Shown here: piece by piece, positions 9,120-17,277 of the stretch
How positions within the stretch are numbered: the first letter of the stretch is position 1
Layout of the letters: each line of letters starts with the position of its first letter
Source of the DNA: Saliterribacillus persicus
GTDB taxonomy: Bacteria; Bacillota; Bacilli; Bacillales; Amphibacillaceae
Assembly (NCBI RefSeq): GCF_003337485.1
Contig: NZ_QPJJ01000014.1
Location: 20,439 to 84,438 of the forward strand
Length of the DNA: 64,000 nucleotides
Reading direction: 5' to 3'
The notes under the pieces: model-generated
What the model was told of the DNA's origin: nothing
The model's input: the letters and a program-made list of their open reading frames with translations, nothing else
Database searches by the model: none
Made by a program: the position numbers and the translations under genes

Positions 9120-9959
9120 ATGGTTACAAATTTACAATCTACAACAAAGCTTCATAACGGAGTGGAAATGCCTTGGTTTGGCTTAGGTGTATTCCAAGTA
9201 GAAGATGGACAAGAAGTAATAAACTCTGTTAAATGGGCAATCAAACATGGTTATAAAAGCATTGATACAGCTGCAATCTATAAAAATGAAGCAGGAGTAG
9301 GACAAGGCATCAAAGAATCAGGTGTAAATCGTGAGGATTTATTCATTACCTCCAAACTATGGAATGGTGATCAAGGCTATGAAGAAACACTTAAGGCTTT
9401 TGAAACCACTTTAGATAAATTAGGCACAGAATATTTAGATTTATATCTTATACACTGGCCAGTGCCAGAGTTAAATAAATATAAAGAGTCATGGAAAGCA
9501 ATGGAGAAGCTATATAAAGATGGCAAAATCAAAGCGATTGGTGTAAGTAACTTTAAAGAGCATCACTTAGATGACTTAATTAAAGATTCTGAAATTGTGC
9601 CAATGGTTAACCAAGTGGAATTTCATCCACACTTAACCCAAAAATCATTATTAGCATATTGTAAAGAGCACAATATACAAATGGAAGCTTGGTCTCCATT
9701 AAAGCAGGGTGAGGTACTAGCTGATCCTACTTTAACAGACATTGCAAAACGCCATGAGAAGACTACAGCGCAAGTGATTCTTCGCTGGGATCTCCAGCAC
9801 GGCGTTGTTACGATTCCAAAATCAGTGAAAGAGCATCGTATTATTGAAAATGCGGACGTATTTGATTTTGAACTAACAGATGAAGAAATGTCACTTATTG
9901 ATCAATTAAATCAAGATGAGCGCAGTGGCCCAGATCCAGATGAATTTAACCGCAGATAA
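9120..9959 (+). CDS. yvgN: Aldo/keto reductase, YvgN-like (glyoxal/methylglyoxal reductase)
   Basis: 279 residues from the ATG at 9120, chosen because GAAGGAGG at 9105-9112 precedes it by 7 nt; the open frame extends upstream but without a site. It is a TIM-barrel NADPH-dependent reductase with the AKR catalytic tetrad visible: Asp in SIDTAAIYKNE with Tyr, Lys in FITSKLW, and His in LIHWPVP. Near the C-terminus IPKSVKEHRI binds the NADPH phosphate. Length and motifs match Bacillus YvgN, which reduces glyoxal and methylglyoxal; the physiological substrate here is inferred. It is a single-gene unit with its own terminator and a cre-like site upstream. Confidence 0.85.
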   Translation: MVTNLQSTTKLHNGVEMPWFGLGVFQVEDGQEVINSVKWAIKHGYKSIDTAAIYKNEAGVGQGIKESGVNREDLFITSKLWNGDQGYEETLKAFETTLDKLGTEYLDLYLIHWPVPELNKYKESWKAMEKLYKDGKIKAIGVSNFKEHHLDDLIKDSEIVPMVNQVEFHPHLTQKSLLAYCKEHNIQMEAWSPLKQGEVLADPTLTDIAKRHEKTTAQVILRWDLQHGVVTIPKSVKEHRIIENADVFDFELTDEEMSLIDQLNQDERSGPDPDEFNRR

Positions 9960-9966
9960 TAAATAC

Positions 9967-10002
9967 AAGCACTTAGCTATTTTCACAGCTAAGTGCTTTT
10001 TT
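9967..10002 (+). terminator. Intrinsic terminator of the aldo/keto reductase
   Basis: Perfect 12-bp stem AAGCACTTAGCT (9967-9978) with AGCTAAGTGCTT (9987-9998), then TTTT. Confidence 0.92.
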
Positions 10003-10012
10003 CTGTGCGACT

Positions 10013-10133
10013 GGCGGAATAAAGCGATAGTGTGGCGGAATTAAGCAATAGAGCGGCGGAATAAAGCGATATCGTGGCGGAATAAAGGGATAACGCGGCG
10101 GAATACCAAACAACGCTGGCGGAATTCACCACC
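10013..10133. repeat. Six-copy tandem array of a 21-bp degenerate repeat (array A)
   Basis: The core GGCGGAAT begins at 10013, 10034, 10055, 10076, 10097 and 10118, an exact 21-bp period. The fuller unit is GGCGGAATAAAGCGATA plus about four variable bases; later copies are more diverged. The array starts about ten bases after the terminator of the reductase gene and lies in the gap before the ferredoxin gene. In-frame stops (TAA, TAG) make translation unlikely. Its core is related to array B at 39826-39948. Confidence 0.9.
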
Positions 10134-10222
10134 CATCTCGAATAAAACAAGTCATTATAGAAAAAAGATTAATATATGTTAAGATTAATAGTGTAAACAC
10201 TAGCTAGGAGGGAAATAATAGC

Positions 10223-10459
10223 ATGGCCTTTGTAATTACAGCACCCTGCGAGACAGAAAAAGCAGGAGAATGCACAACAGTTTGCCCAGTAGATTGTATT
10301 GTAGAAGGAACAGACCAATTTTATATAGATCCAGATATTTGTATCGATTGTGGAGCATGTAAGGCAGTGTGTCCAGTAGATGCGATCGAGGAAGAATACG
10401 ATTTATTACCCGATCAGGAAGTATACTTAGAAAAAGCTGAAGCCTTTTTCGCGAAATAA
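10223..10459 (+). CDS. 7Fe-type ferredoxin ([3Fe-4S] plus [4Fe-4S])
   Basis: 78 residues. Cysteines at 9, 17, 21, 25, 40, 43, 46 and 50 follow the pattern of bacterial seven-iron ferredoxins such as those of Thermus and Bacillus schlegelii. By family precedent Cys9, 17 and 50 hold the 3Fe cluster and Cys21, 40, 43 and 46 the 4Fe cluster, with Cys25 free; clusters could differ in the cell. It is a small acidic soluble electron carrier, and its partner enzymes are not indicated by neighbours. AGGAGGG (10206-10212) precedes the ATG. It stands alone between array A and a shared terminator. Confidence 0.92.
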   Translation: MAFVITAPCETEKAGECTTVCPVDCIVEGTDQFYIDPDICIDCGACKAVCPVDAIEEEYDLLPDQEVYLEKAEAFFAK

Positions 10460-10464
10460 AAAGA

Positions 10465-10507
10465 AAGCACGTACGAAGTTAATCAATCACTTCGTACGTG
10501 CTTATTT
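10465..10507. terminator. Bidirectional terminator between ferredoxin and thiW
   Basis: Perfect 15-bp stem AAGCACGTACGAAGT (10465-10479) with ACTTCGTACGTGCTT (10489-10503). The genes converge here and the stem can serve both, with short T-rich tails on either strand. Confidence 0.85.
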
Positions 10508-11007
10508 TATTTGGAAAAAGCATGTCTCTTGATGAAATTTGATTCTTTTACTCTAGATAACACGAATAAACCAATGATGGCACCTGAAATACTACTGATA
10601 AGAAAACCTGGAACAAATGCTAAAGCGCCGACAGATTGCCCCATTAATACATTTGCAAAAGGAACAGAAAGTAACGAAGCGATGATACCAGTTCCAATTA
10701 TTTCTCCAACACCTGCTGACCATGTTTTCTTCGTTAATTTGTATAAATATCCGGCAAAAAATGCGCCGATCAATCCACCAGGAAAAGCGAGTAATGTACC
10801 TAGGCCTAATAAATTACGTAATAATCCAATCATAAGTGCAATTACAACAGCTGGTCCCGGGCCTAAGATAACTGCAGCCATAACATTTACAGCATGCTGC
10901 ACAGGATATGCTTTTGCTATACCTGTTGGAAACCATAAAAATTGTGCCGCGAGCGTTCCGATAGCAACAAATAATGCCATCGTTGTTAATAAGGTTGTTC
11001 GATTCAT
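10507..11007 (-). CDS. thiW: Thiamine-related ECF transporter substrate-binding membrane component ThiW
   Basis: 166 residues, strongly hydrophobic, with five or six predicted membrane segments and Gly/Pro-rich loops (ILGPGPAVVIA, LAFPGGLIGAFFAGYLY) typical of the ThiW S-component family. It would bind a thiamine precursor, probably the thiazole, for uptake with the shared EcfA/EcfA'/EcfT module encoded elsewhere. The leader carries a TPP riboswitch with a terminator, which independently supports a thiamine role. An AGAAGGAGTT site precedes the ATG. The plus-strand open frame of the same length is a shadow. Confidence 0.9.
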   Translation of the reverse strand: MNRTTLLTTMALFVAIGTLAAQFLWFPTGIAKAYPVQHAVNVMAAVILGPGPAVVIALMIGLLRNLLGLGTLLAFPGGLIGAFFAGYLYKLTKKTWSAGVGEIIGTGIIASLLSVPFANVLMGQSVGALAFVPGFLISSISGAIIGLFVLSRVKESNFIKRHAFSK

Positions 11008-11073
11008 CTGAAAAACTCCTTCTAAAATGGATTGATGACAAGCTACTTAGTGTGCCTAAAAGGAGTGTGAAAG

Positions 11074-11106
11074 TAAAAAACCAGATCCCTAAAAAAGGAC
11101 CTGGTT
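11074..11106 (-). terminator. Riboswitch-controlled terminator in the thiW leader
   Basis: On the minus strand AACCAGGTCC pairs with GGATCTGGTT (one mismatch), followed by TTTTTTAC. It lies directly downstream of the TPP aptamer, so ligand binding can decide between termination and readthrough. Confidence 0.8.
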
Positions 11107-11121
11107 AATGAACGTAAGAAG

Positions 11122-11226
11122 TTGCTACTTCCCTCCGCTGGAATAAACCAGATCAGGTCAATAAGAGTTAAAAAGCTTAACGGCGCTTTTCTCTCAGCCT
11201 ATGCTTATAGGCACCCCTAGTAGTGC
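11122..11226 (-). promoter_or_regulatory. TPP riboswitch (THI box) of thiW
   Basis: Read on the minus strand, it contains the conserved THI-box elements in order: GGGGTGCC, GGCTGAGAG, GACCTGATCTGG, then TTCCAGCGGAGGGAAGT. The ends CTACT and AGTAG can form P1. It senses thiamin pyrophosphate and should repress thiW when TPP is plentiful, acting through the terminator between it and the gene. Confidence 0.95.
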
Positions 11227-11372
11227 TATCACCTATTTGTTTTTTTAAGAATAGCATATCTCACGAAAAAAATAAAGGAAATCATTTATCTTGAATTCGA
11301 GATAAATTAAACTTATACTAAGAATAGGAATTGTCGATAATAGAGATAAAGCAAAACAAGGAGGAAAATAAA

Positions 11373-12335
11373 ATGGAATTAAAAGGACTTCATCATGTAT
11401 CAGCAATAACTGCTGTGGCAAAGGATAACGTTCGTTTTTATACAGAAATTTTAGGAATGCGCTTGGTGAAAAAAACGGTTAACCAAGATGACACAAGTAT
11501 GTATCACTTATTTTATGCGGATGAAGCAGGGAATCCTGGTACTGATCTTACTTTTTTTGAAATAAAACAAGCAGCTCGTTTTTATCAAGGGAATAATAGT
11601 ATCTCATTCAGTGGTTTACGGGTTAAAAATGATAAGGCGCTTAACTATTGGCTTGATAGATTTAAGGAATACGGGGTCGCACATGAACCCATCAAAGACT
11701 TAATGGGACGTAAAGTAATCTTTTTTAAGGATGATGAGGGCCAGCGCCTCATGCTTATTTCAGATGAATTTAATAATGGGGTAGAAAGCGGAACACCTTG
11801 GGAACACAGCCCGGTACCTGCTGATGTTGGGATTACTGGCTTAGGCCCAGTTCGTTTAACTGTCCCAAATCCCGGACCTACTAGTGAGATATTAACAGAA
11901 GTACTAGGCTTTCGCTTTGCAGGCACATACCCTGCATATGAAGATGGCCAGCCAGACATACAAGTGTATGAAACTGGTGAGGGTGGTACAGGTGCAGAAG
12001 TCCATGTCGAGCATCGAACCGATTTAGAAAAAGAGAGACCTGGAAGAGGTAGTGTGCATCACGTTGCTTTTCGTGTGAAGGATGAAGCAGAATTAGAGGC
12101 TTGGCGAGATAAAGTTCGCAAACGAAGACTCCCTAATTCAGGATTAGTAGATCGTTATTATTTCAAATCTCTTTATTTTAGAGAGCCAAATGGTATTTTA
12201 TTTGAGCTTGCAACCGACGGACCTGGTTTTGCTACCGATGAAAACTTAGATCAACTAGGTGAGAGCTTAGCCCTACCACCATTTCTAGAGGAAAATAGAG
12301 AGGAAATTGAAGCTAACTTAACACCAATTAAATAG
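11373..12335 (+). CDS. Ring-cleaving dioxygenase of the MhqO/MhqA (vicinal oxygen chelate) family
   Basis: 320 residues from the ATG at 11373, selected for AAGGAGG at 11359-11365. It has two glyoxalase-fold halves; the N-terminal LKGLHHVSAIT and the C-terminal RGSVHHVAFRV each supply a metal-ligand His, and FREPNGILFELAT supplies the Glu. This is the pattern of extradiol-type ring-cleaving dioxygenases. Bacillus relatives (MhqA, MhqE, MhqO, 303-316 aa) are induced by quinones and hydroquinones and are thought to detoxify them. The reaction here is inferred from the family. No MhqR-type repressor gene is adjacent. Confidence 0.85.
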   Translation: MELKGLHHVSAITAVAKDNVRFYTEILGMRLVKKTVNQDDTSMYHLFYADEAGNPGTDLTFFEIKQAARFYQGNNSISFSGLRVKNDKALNYWLDRFKEYGVAHEPIKDLMGRKVIFFKDDEGQRLMLISDEFNNGVESGTPWEHSPVPADVGITGLGPVRLTVPNPGPTSEILTEVLGFRFAGTYPAYEDGQPDIQVYETGEGGTGAEVHVEHRTDLEKERPGRGSVHHVAFRVKDEAELEAWRDKVRKRRLPNSGLVDRYYFKSLYFREPNGILFELATDGPGFATDENLDQLGESLALPPFLEENREEIEANLTPIK

Positions 12336-12394
12336 AGGGAATCCCGCTACTTTCTGTGCTATACTATTATTGGCAAAAAGTTAGGGGGATAACA

Positions 12395-13267
12395 ATGACA
12401 TTTCAACCAAAAGCAATTTGTTTAGATATGGATGGAACCTTACTCAATCACTACAATGAATTATCAGCTAGAACAATTGATGTGATTCAAGAGATTAGAA
12501 AAAGAGGAATCAAGGTATTTATCGTGACAGGTAGATCTTATAATGAAATATTTGACTCTGCTCCAAAGGAGATCATACTTGATGGCTTTGTTACAGCAAA
12601 TGGTATGGTTACCTATAGAGATGGTGGGAAAATAAAAGAAGAATACCTACCGCTCCCGCTAATCCATGATATTATAACGTCTGCTAGAGAAAATAATATA
12701 TATTATGAAGTGCATCCGAACGATTCTTTACGTATTGCATTAGAAGAAGATTCTCCTTTTATGAAGGAAATGGTAACAGGAGAGAAACCAGAAGATGTAG
12801 GTATGCACGAGTGGCTTGAACGTCAAATGGCTATGAAGACCGATATCAATTGGCAAAAGGCATTACCAGAAGATAAATATTCTAAAATGTATTGCTTTTC
12901 AAATGATAGTGAAAAAATGGCGAACTGGATAAAAGAATTAAATGAACTAAAAAAGAAGACAGATTTCACAACATCATCCTCTTCTCCACATAATGTGGAA
13001 GTGATGCTGACAGGTATAAATAAAGCTTCTGGTATTAAGGCTTTGCTTGATCATTTTAATATCCATCGTGAAGATACCATGGCAATCGGAGATAGTAACA
13101 ATGACATACCTATGATGGAATATGTAGGTTATGGTGTGGCGATGAAAAATGCCACAGATGAAATCAAAGAAATAACAAAGGATGAAACGGCATTTTCCAA
13201 CCATGAAGATGGAGTTTATCAGTATTTAAAGAAATATTTTGATTTAGCAGACATCGAGAGTGAATAG
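12395..13267 (+). CDS. Cof-type HAD superfamily (IIB) sugar-phosphate phosphatase
   Basis: 290 residues from the ATG at 12395 after TTAGGGGG; the upstream extension lacks a site. HAD motif I is CLDMDGTLLN near the N-terminus (nucleophile and acid Asp pair), motif II lies in VFIVTGRS, motif III is the Lys in GINKASGI, and motif IV is GDSNNDIPMM. The long cap between motifs II and III marks subclass IIB. Family members dephosphorylate sugar phosphates, flavin or pyridoxal phosphate; the substrate cannot be told. A TATACT-like -10 element occurs about 35 nt upstream, and the stop codon is inside its terminator. Confidence 0.85.
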   Translation: MTFQPKAICLDMDGTLLNHYNELSARTIDVIQEIRKRGIKVFIVTGRSYNEIFDSAPKEIILDGFVTANGMVTYRDGGKIKEEYLPLPLIHDIITSARENNIYYEVHPNDSLRIALEEDSPFMKEMVTGEKPEDVGMHEWLERQMAMKTDINWQKALPEDKYSKMYCFSNDSEKMANWIKELNELKKKTDFTTSSSSPHNVEVMLTGINKASGIKALLDHFNIHREDTMAIGDSNNDIPMMEYVGYGVAMKNATDEIKEITKDETAFSNHEDGVYQYLKKYFDLADIESE

Positions 13268-13279
13268 CTCTCGATTTTT
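13253..13279 (+). terminator. Intrinsic terminator of the HAD phosphatase gene
   Basis: Perfect 8-bp stem ATCGAGAG (13253-13260) with CTCTCGAT (13268-13275), then TTTT. The stop codon TAG (13265-13267) occupies the loop. Confidence 0.85.
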
Positions 13280-13362
13280 GTTTGTATTTGAAATTACGCT
13301 TAATCAAAAGAGATTTGTATGGTAGAATAAATAAACAGACATAAATAAAGATTTCGCATCAT

Positions 13363-13376
13363 TGTAAGTGCTTACA
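13363..13376. promoter_or_regulatory. Candidate cre (CcpA) site upstream of rhaM
   Basis: TGTAAGTGCTTACA is an almost perfect palindrome and fits the cre consensus TGWAARCGYTWNCW at 13 of 14 positions. It lies 19 nt before the rhaM start, where bound CcpA would block transcription. Confidence 0.6.
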
Positions 13377-13394
13377 AAAATAGGAGGCGAGCGT

Positions 13395-13709
13395 ATGGCA
13401 AGGTATTTATTTCTTATGGAATGTGAAAAAGGTAAAGAAGAAGAATATATCGAGAGACATAAAGCTGTTCATCCAGAGTTATTGGAAGCATTAAAAGAAG
13501 TGGGAATAACAACTTATAGTATTTTTATGGATGGCAATCAATTATACGCCTATATGGAAGTTGATGATTATCATCGTGCCATGAAGAAATTAGAAAATAA
13601 TCCAGCAAACCGTAAATGGCAAGCCTTTATGAGTGATATACTAAGTATGGATGAAAAAGGCGATCCAAAAATGTATTTAATAGATCAAGAAGTATTCCGA
13701 TTAAATTAG
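13395..13709 (+). CDS. rhaM: L-rhamnose mutarotase RhaM
   Basis: 104 residues from the ATG at 13395 (AGGAGGCGAG just upstream), the same length as Escherichia coli RhaM. Family landmarks are the early RYLFLMECEKGKEEEYIERHKAV region with the catalytic-site His, the YSIFMDGNQLYAYMEVDD strand pair, and the NRKWQAFM motif. The enzyme interconverts alpha and beta L-rhamnose so that the isomerase can use it. It is followed 31 nt later by a DeoR regulator, but no rhamnose isomerase, kinase or aldolase lies in this window. Confidence 0.88.
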   Translation: MARYLFLMECEKGKEEEYIERHKAVHPELLEALKEVGITTYSIFMDGNQLYAYMEVDDYHRAMKKLENNPANRKWQAFMSDILSMDEKGDPKMYLIDQEVFRLN

Positions 13710-13740
13710 AAATAGCTAGTTTAGAAAGCGGGGCAATCTA

Positions 13741-14526
13741 ATGCTTGTGGCCGAACGTCACCAAAAAATAATAGAAATCGTTAATGATAGAAAAAGTGTA
13801 CGTGTAACAGAACTATCTAAAGCTTTTTCAGTAACAGATGAAACAATTAGACGAGACTTAGAAAAGCTAGAGCGCGACAAGAAGTTGGCGCGAAGTCATG
13901 GTGGGGCTGTTAGTATAGAATCGCAACAAGATACACCAGAAATGACTTATGAGGAACGAGAAATAATGCATGTGGAAGAGAAAAAAGAAATTGCTAAAAA
14001 AGCAGTAAAACATATTGTAGAAGAAGATAAAATTATTTTAGATGCCAGTACCACAGCTTGGTACGTAGCTAAAAATCTTCCAAATATGAATTTAACCGTG
14101 TTAACAAACTCAGTAAAAGTCACCTTAGAGCTTAGTAAAAAAAATAAAATTACCGTTATCTCAACCGGTGGAACACTGCTCAATCGCTCATTGTCTTATG
14201 TAGGTCCACTTGCAGAGAATGCATTTGATTTTTACCATGTTAATAAAGCTTTTCTTTCCTGCAAAGGTATTCATCCTGTTCGAGGGATTAGTGAATCAAA
14301 CGAACAACAGGCAAGAGTCAAACAAAAGATGATTGAAATTACTGACACTACTTATGTGTTAGCCGATCATCATAAATATGAGGTACAGGGCTTTGCGCAT
14401 GTCAGTGCCCTATCCAAAATTGACCGTGTGATTACAGATAGTGCTGCACCTAAGGAAATGATTTTAGAACTAGAAGAAAAAGGAATTCATGTTATACAAA
14501 ACGATTACGACCATGGCCTATCATGA
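13741..14526 (+). CDS. DeoR-family transcriptional repressor (YulB/rhamnose-regulator-like)
   Basis: 261 residues. The N-terminal winged helix (about 1-57: RHQKIIEIVNDRKSVRVTEL, then TDETIRRDLEKLE) binds DNA, followed by SHGGAV. The effector domain is of the sugar-phosphate isomerase-like DeoRC type (ILDASTTAWYVAKNL, TVLTNS, STGGTL, ADHHKYE), so a phosphorylated sugar is the likely inducer. Its place directly after rhaM matches the Bacillus yulB-yulD arrangement, where the regulator controls rhamnose genes; this assignment is contextual. The gene is probably co-transcribed with rhaM and ends in a terminator around its stop codon. Confidence 0.82.
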   Translation: MLVAERHQKIIEIVNDRKSVRVTELSKAFSVTDETIRRDLEKLERDKKLARSHGGAVSIESQQDTPEMTYEEREIMHVEEKKEIAKKAVKHIVEEDKIILDASTTAWYVAKNLPNMNLTVLTNSVKVTLELSKKNKITVISTGGTLLNRSLSYVGPLAENAFDFYHVNKAFLSCKGIHPVRGISESNEQQARVKQKMIEITDTTYVLADHHKYEVQGFAHVSALSKIDRVITDSAAPKEMILELEEKGIHVIQNDYDHGLS

Positions 14527-14544
14527 AGAGGCTGTGGTTTTTTG
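14511..14544 (+). terminator. Intrinsic terminator of the DeoR gene
   Basis: Stem CCATGGCCT (14511-14519) with AGGCTGTGG (14529-14537), including two G-U pairs, then TTTTTT. The stop codon TGA (14524-14526) lies in the loop. Confidence 0.72.
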
Positions 14545-14647
14545 TTTCTATTAAAAGATGGTGGTATAATTATAATAATTAGTTTAGATAATAGATAAAC
14601 AAAGTTATAAATCAATTAATATTAAGCTTTAGTTGGAGGTGTGAGTC

Positions 14648-16396
14648 ATGCGCAACATTTTTTCTAAATGGAATACGTTAAGAAACCAGTTACTAGTCGT
14701 ATATTTAGTTGTGATGATTATCGTGTTACTGGTTGTAAGCGCAATCACCTTCAACCGTGTTTCCTACTTACTTCAAAACAATGCAGAAATGCAAATGCGT
14801 CAAACGGCAATTGCTTCAAGTGGTAGATATGATTCCTTATTAGAACAATTAAATGTAATTACGAAACAAGTGGTAACAAATGAAGATATACAGTCTATCA
14901 TGCAAAAAGAGCATAACGGGACACCAGCAACGTTCAACGAAAAACAGACACTTATGAAAGTAACGAATATTATCCAGGCAAATGCAGATGGTATTTATTC
15001 GATGGAGATTTATACCCAGGATTATCAACGATTAATTCCAATTGACTCTACGGATTTAAGTAATCGCTTAGATGCAAAAGCAATTATTGAAATGAATAAT
15101 GCAAAAGGGGGATTAATTTGGATTGGACAAGATCCATTAGAGGACCCTTATTACCTAGTTGGAAGAAGAATTAATTTAATGGAAGAAAACTTTAATAATA
15201 GTGGCTATTTAATTTTAAGATTAAATAAAAATCACTTTGATGTAAAACCAGAGCAACAACTAGAAGATAGTGATGAGTATATGATTCTAGTAGATAAAAA
15301 TGAGCAGCCCATTTCAACAAATTATGAAAAGGATAATATTGCAGAAGTTTTAGAGAGCACGGAAGAAATGATAAATGTAGACGGTGAAGATTATATGTTA
15401 GTTAAAGAAACCTCTCCTGAAACAGGTTGGACACTTGCGATATTAACTCCAGTACAAACACTTACAAGCGGGATACCTATTTTGCGCTCGGGAATAATTG
15501 TGGCAGGGGTAATCGGATTAATTATCTTTTTAATCACCTCCTTTTTCTTGTCTACCTTTATCACAAAACCGATCGTGAAGTTAACCACAACGATGCGCCA
15601 GGCCAGTAAAGGTACACTTGCACCGAATCCAATTATGAATTCAACCAATGAAATTAATGAGTTGAACCAGACCTATAACCAGCTTGCTGAGGAGACAAAT
15701 TATTTAATCCAGATGGTTTATGAAAAAGAGATTATGAAAAATAGGACAGAATTAAAAGCGCTACAAGCACAAATTCATCCACACTTTTTATTCAATACGT
15801 TAGATGCCTTGTACTGGTCATTAGATGAAAAAGAAGAAGAGGACCTAGCAGAAATCGTACTAGCTATGTCTGATTTGTTTCGCTATACCATAAGTGGAAA
15901 GGATCAGGATGAATGGGTGAGTATTCAGGATGAATTAGAACACGTGGAACGCTATATGAAAATCATGCGGATGCGTTTTGGGGAACGATTACTTTTTTCT
16001 AAAGAAATAGATTCCAACCTACTAGGAGTATCCATTCCAAAGCTTCTCATTCAGCCACTAGTAGAAAATGCTATTTTACACGGCGCAGGTAATGTAGTAG
16101 GAAATTGTATGGTCTCTGTGGTAGTGCGAGAGATTAGTGAGAGTAAACGGATAAGAATTAGTGTGCATGATAATGGCCCTGGTATGACAAAAGAAAAAGT
16201 ACAAGAAATACTTGAGCGAATAAAAGCGGATGTTTCTAGCAAAACCGGAAAAGGCATTGCGCTGAATAACGTAGAGCAACGACTCAGGTTATATTATGGT
16301 AGTGAATTTGTTAAAGGACTAGAAATAAAAAGTGAAGTAGGAAAAGGAACGATGGTAGAGATTGAAATTCCGATGCAACAAGGAGGGGATCTGTAA
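14648..16396 (+). CDS. YesM-type sensor histidine kinase of the xylo-oligosaccharide module (XynD-like)
   Basis: 582 residues. It has a membrane segment near 16-36, an extracellular sensor domain to about residue 275, a second membrane segment near 278-300, a HAMP linker, a His_kinase domain with the phosphoacceptor in LQAQIHPHFLFNTLDALYW, and an HATPase domain (N box VENAILHGAG, G box DNGPGM). It would sense extracellular or binding-protein-bound sugar and phosphorylate the adjacent response regulator, which it overlaps by 1 nt (TAATG). Position before an ABC importer and GH52 xylosidase matches the xynDC genes of Geobacillus. GGAGGTGTGAG precedes the ATG. Confidence 0.9.
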   Translation: MRNIFSKWNTLRNQLLVVYLVVMIIVLLVVSAITFNRVSYLLQNNAEMQMRQTAIASSGRYDSLLEQLNVITKQVVTNEDIQSIMQKEHNGTPATFNEKQTLMKVTNIIQANADGIYSMEIYTQDYQRLIPIDSTDLSNRLDAKAIIEMNNAKGGLIWIGQDPLEDPYYLVGRRINLMEENFNNSGYLILRLNKNHFDVKPEQQLEDSDEYMILVDKNEQPISTNYEKDNIAEVLESTEEMINVDGEDYMLVKETSPETGWTLAILTPVQTLTSGIPILRSGIIVAGVIGLIIFLITSFFLSTFITKPIVKLTTTMRQASKGTLAPNPIMNSTNEINELNQTYNQLAEETNYLIQMVYEKEIMKNRTELKALQAQIHPHFLFNTLDALYWSLDEKEEEDLAEIVLAMSDLFRYTISGKDQDEWVSIQDELEHVERYMKIMRMRFGERLLFSKEIDSNLLGVSIPKLLIQPLVENAILHGAGNVVGNCMVSVVVREISESKRIRISVHDNGPGMTKEKVQEILERIKADVSSKTGKGIALNNVEQRLRLYYGSEFVKGLEIKSEVGKGTMVEIEIPMQQGGDL

Positions 16397-17175
16397 TGCT
16401 AAGAAAAACTATTTTAGTAGTTGATGATGAGCCACGCAGTAGAGAAGGGGTAAAGAAAACTATTGAAAAGTCAGCAATTGGAGCCTTCGATGTGTTGACA
16501 GCAAACGATGCAAAAGAAGCAATCCAACTGATTGAAAAGCATAAGATTAATCTCCTTATTACAGATATTAGAATGCCTGAAATGACAGGCTTAGAATTAC
16601 TAAAAGTGTTGAAAGAAAATCAAGATGATCCTGTGGTTATTATTATGTCAGCATATTCAGAATTTGAATATGCCCATCAAGCACTGCAGCTTGGAGTAGT
16701 GAATTATTTATTAAAACCAATCTCTAAAGAAAAGCTAATGGAAGCAATTGAGAAAGCCATAAATGTCGATAATCAAAAACTCCAGACAGATCTATTACAA
16801 GAAATTGCGGATGATAAATTAATAGAAATTAATGAGGTTGGCAGATTTTCAGGTGTGATTAAAGAAGTTATTACGTATATTGAAGCACACTTTTATGAAG
16901 AGATTAGTTTAAAGGATGTCGCAAATTATGTTCACTTAAATGCCAGTTATTTAAGTGCATTATTTAAGGAACAGTTGGATCTAACCTTTAGTGACTATGT
17001 AACGAGAAGAAGGGTGCAGGAAGCAAAAAAGCTATTATTAACTACAGACTTTACGATCACAGAAATTGCTGAAAAGGTAGGCTATAATACCCCGAAATAT
17101 TTCATTAAAATCTTTAAACAAGCGGAAGAAATAACCCCCCATGTTTATCGAAAAAAATATGAAAGCGATTTCTAA
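16396..17175 (+). CDS. YesN-type response regulator with AraC DNA-binding domain (XynC-like)
   Basis: 259 residues: an N-terminal receiver (acidic pocket Asp10/Asp11, phosphorylation Asp57 in LLITDIRMPEMTG, Lys in NYLLKPISK) and a C-terminal AraC/XylS double helix-turn-helix (about 155-259; EISLKDVANYVHLNASYLS and FTITEIAEKVGYNTPKYF). It should activate the transporter and xylosidase genes downstream when phosphorylated by the kinase encoded just before it. It lacks the long central region of Bacillus YesN (about 370 aa). An AGGAGGGG site is embedded in the kinase end. Confidence 0.9.
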   Translation: MLRKTILVVDDEPRSREGVKKTIEKSAIGAFDVLTANDAKEAIQLIEKHKINLLITDIRMPEMTGLELLKVLKENQDDPVVIIMSAYSEFEYAHQALQLGVVNYLLKPISKEKLMEAIEKAINVDNQKLQTDLLQEIADDKLIEINEVGRFSGVIKEVITYIEAHFYEEISLKDVANYVHLNASYLSALFKEQLDLTFSDYVTRRRVQEAKKLLLTTDFTITEIAEKVGYNTPKYFIKIFKQAEEITPHVYRKKYESDF

Positions 17176-17242
17176 AATAAGTGGCATTTTACCCAATCAG
17201 CGTTACCTTACAGGATGACTAGTGCGATGCTAGAATTAAAAA

Positions 17243-17256
17243 TGTAAGCGATATTA
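17243..17256. promoter_or_regulatory. Weak cre-like site before the xylo-oligosaccharide binding-protein gene
   Basis: TGTAAGCGATATTA has a perfect left half but fits the cre consensus at only 12 of 14 positions. It lies 21 nt before the GTG start. Confidence 0.3.
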
Positions 17257-17277
17257 AAAATATTAGGGGGTAAAATT

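Noticed and set aside
10013..10133. CRISPR array
   Set aside because: Units are contiguous and degenerate with only about four variable bases between cores; there are no spacers and no cas genes in the window.
10511..11011. Plus-strand open frame of 166 codons opposite thiW
   Set aside because: It is the mirror of the membrane-protein gene, has no ribosome binding site, and the minus-strand gene is supported by family motifs and a TPP riboswitch.
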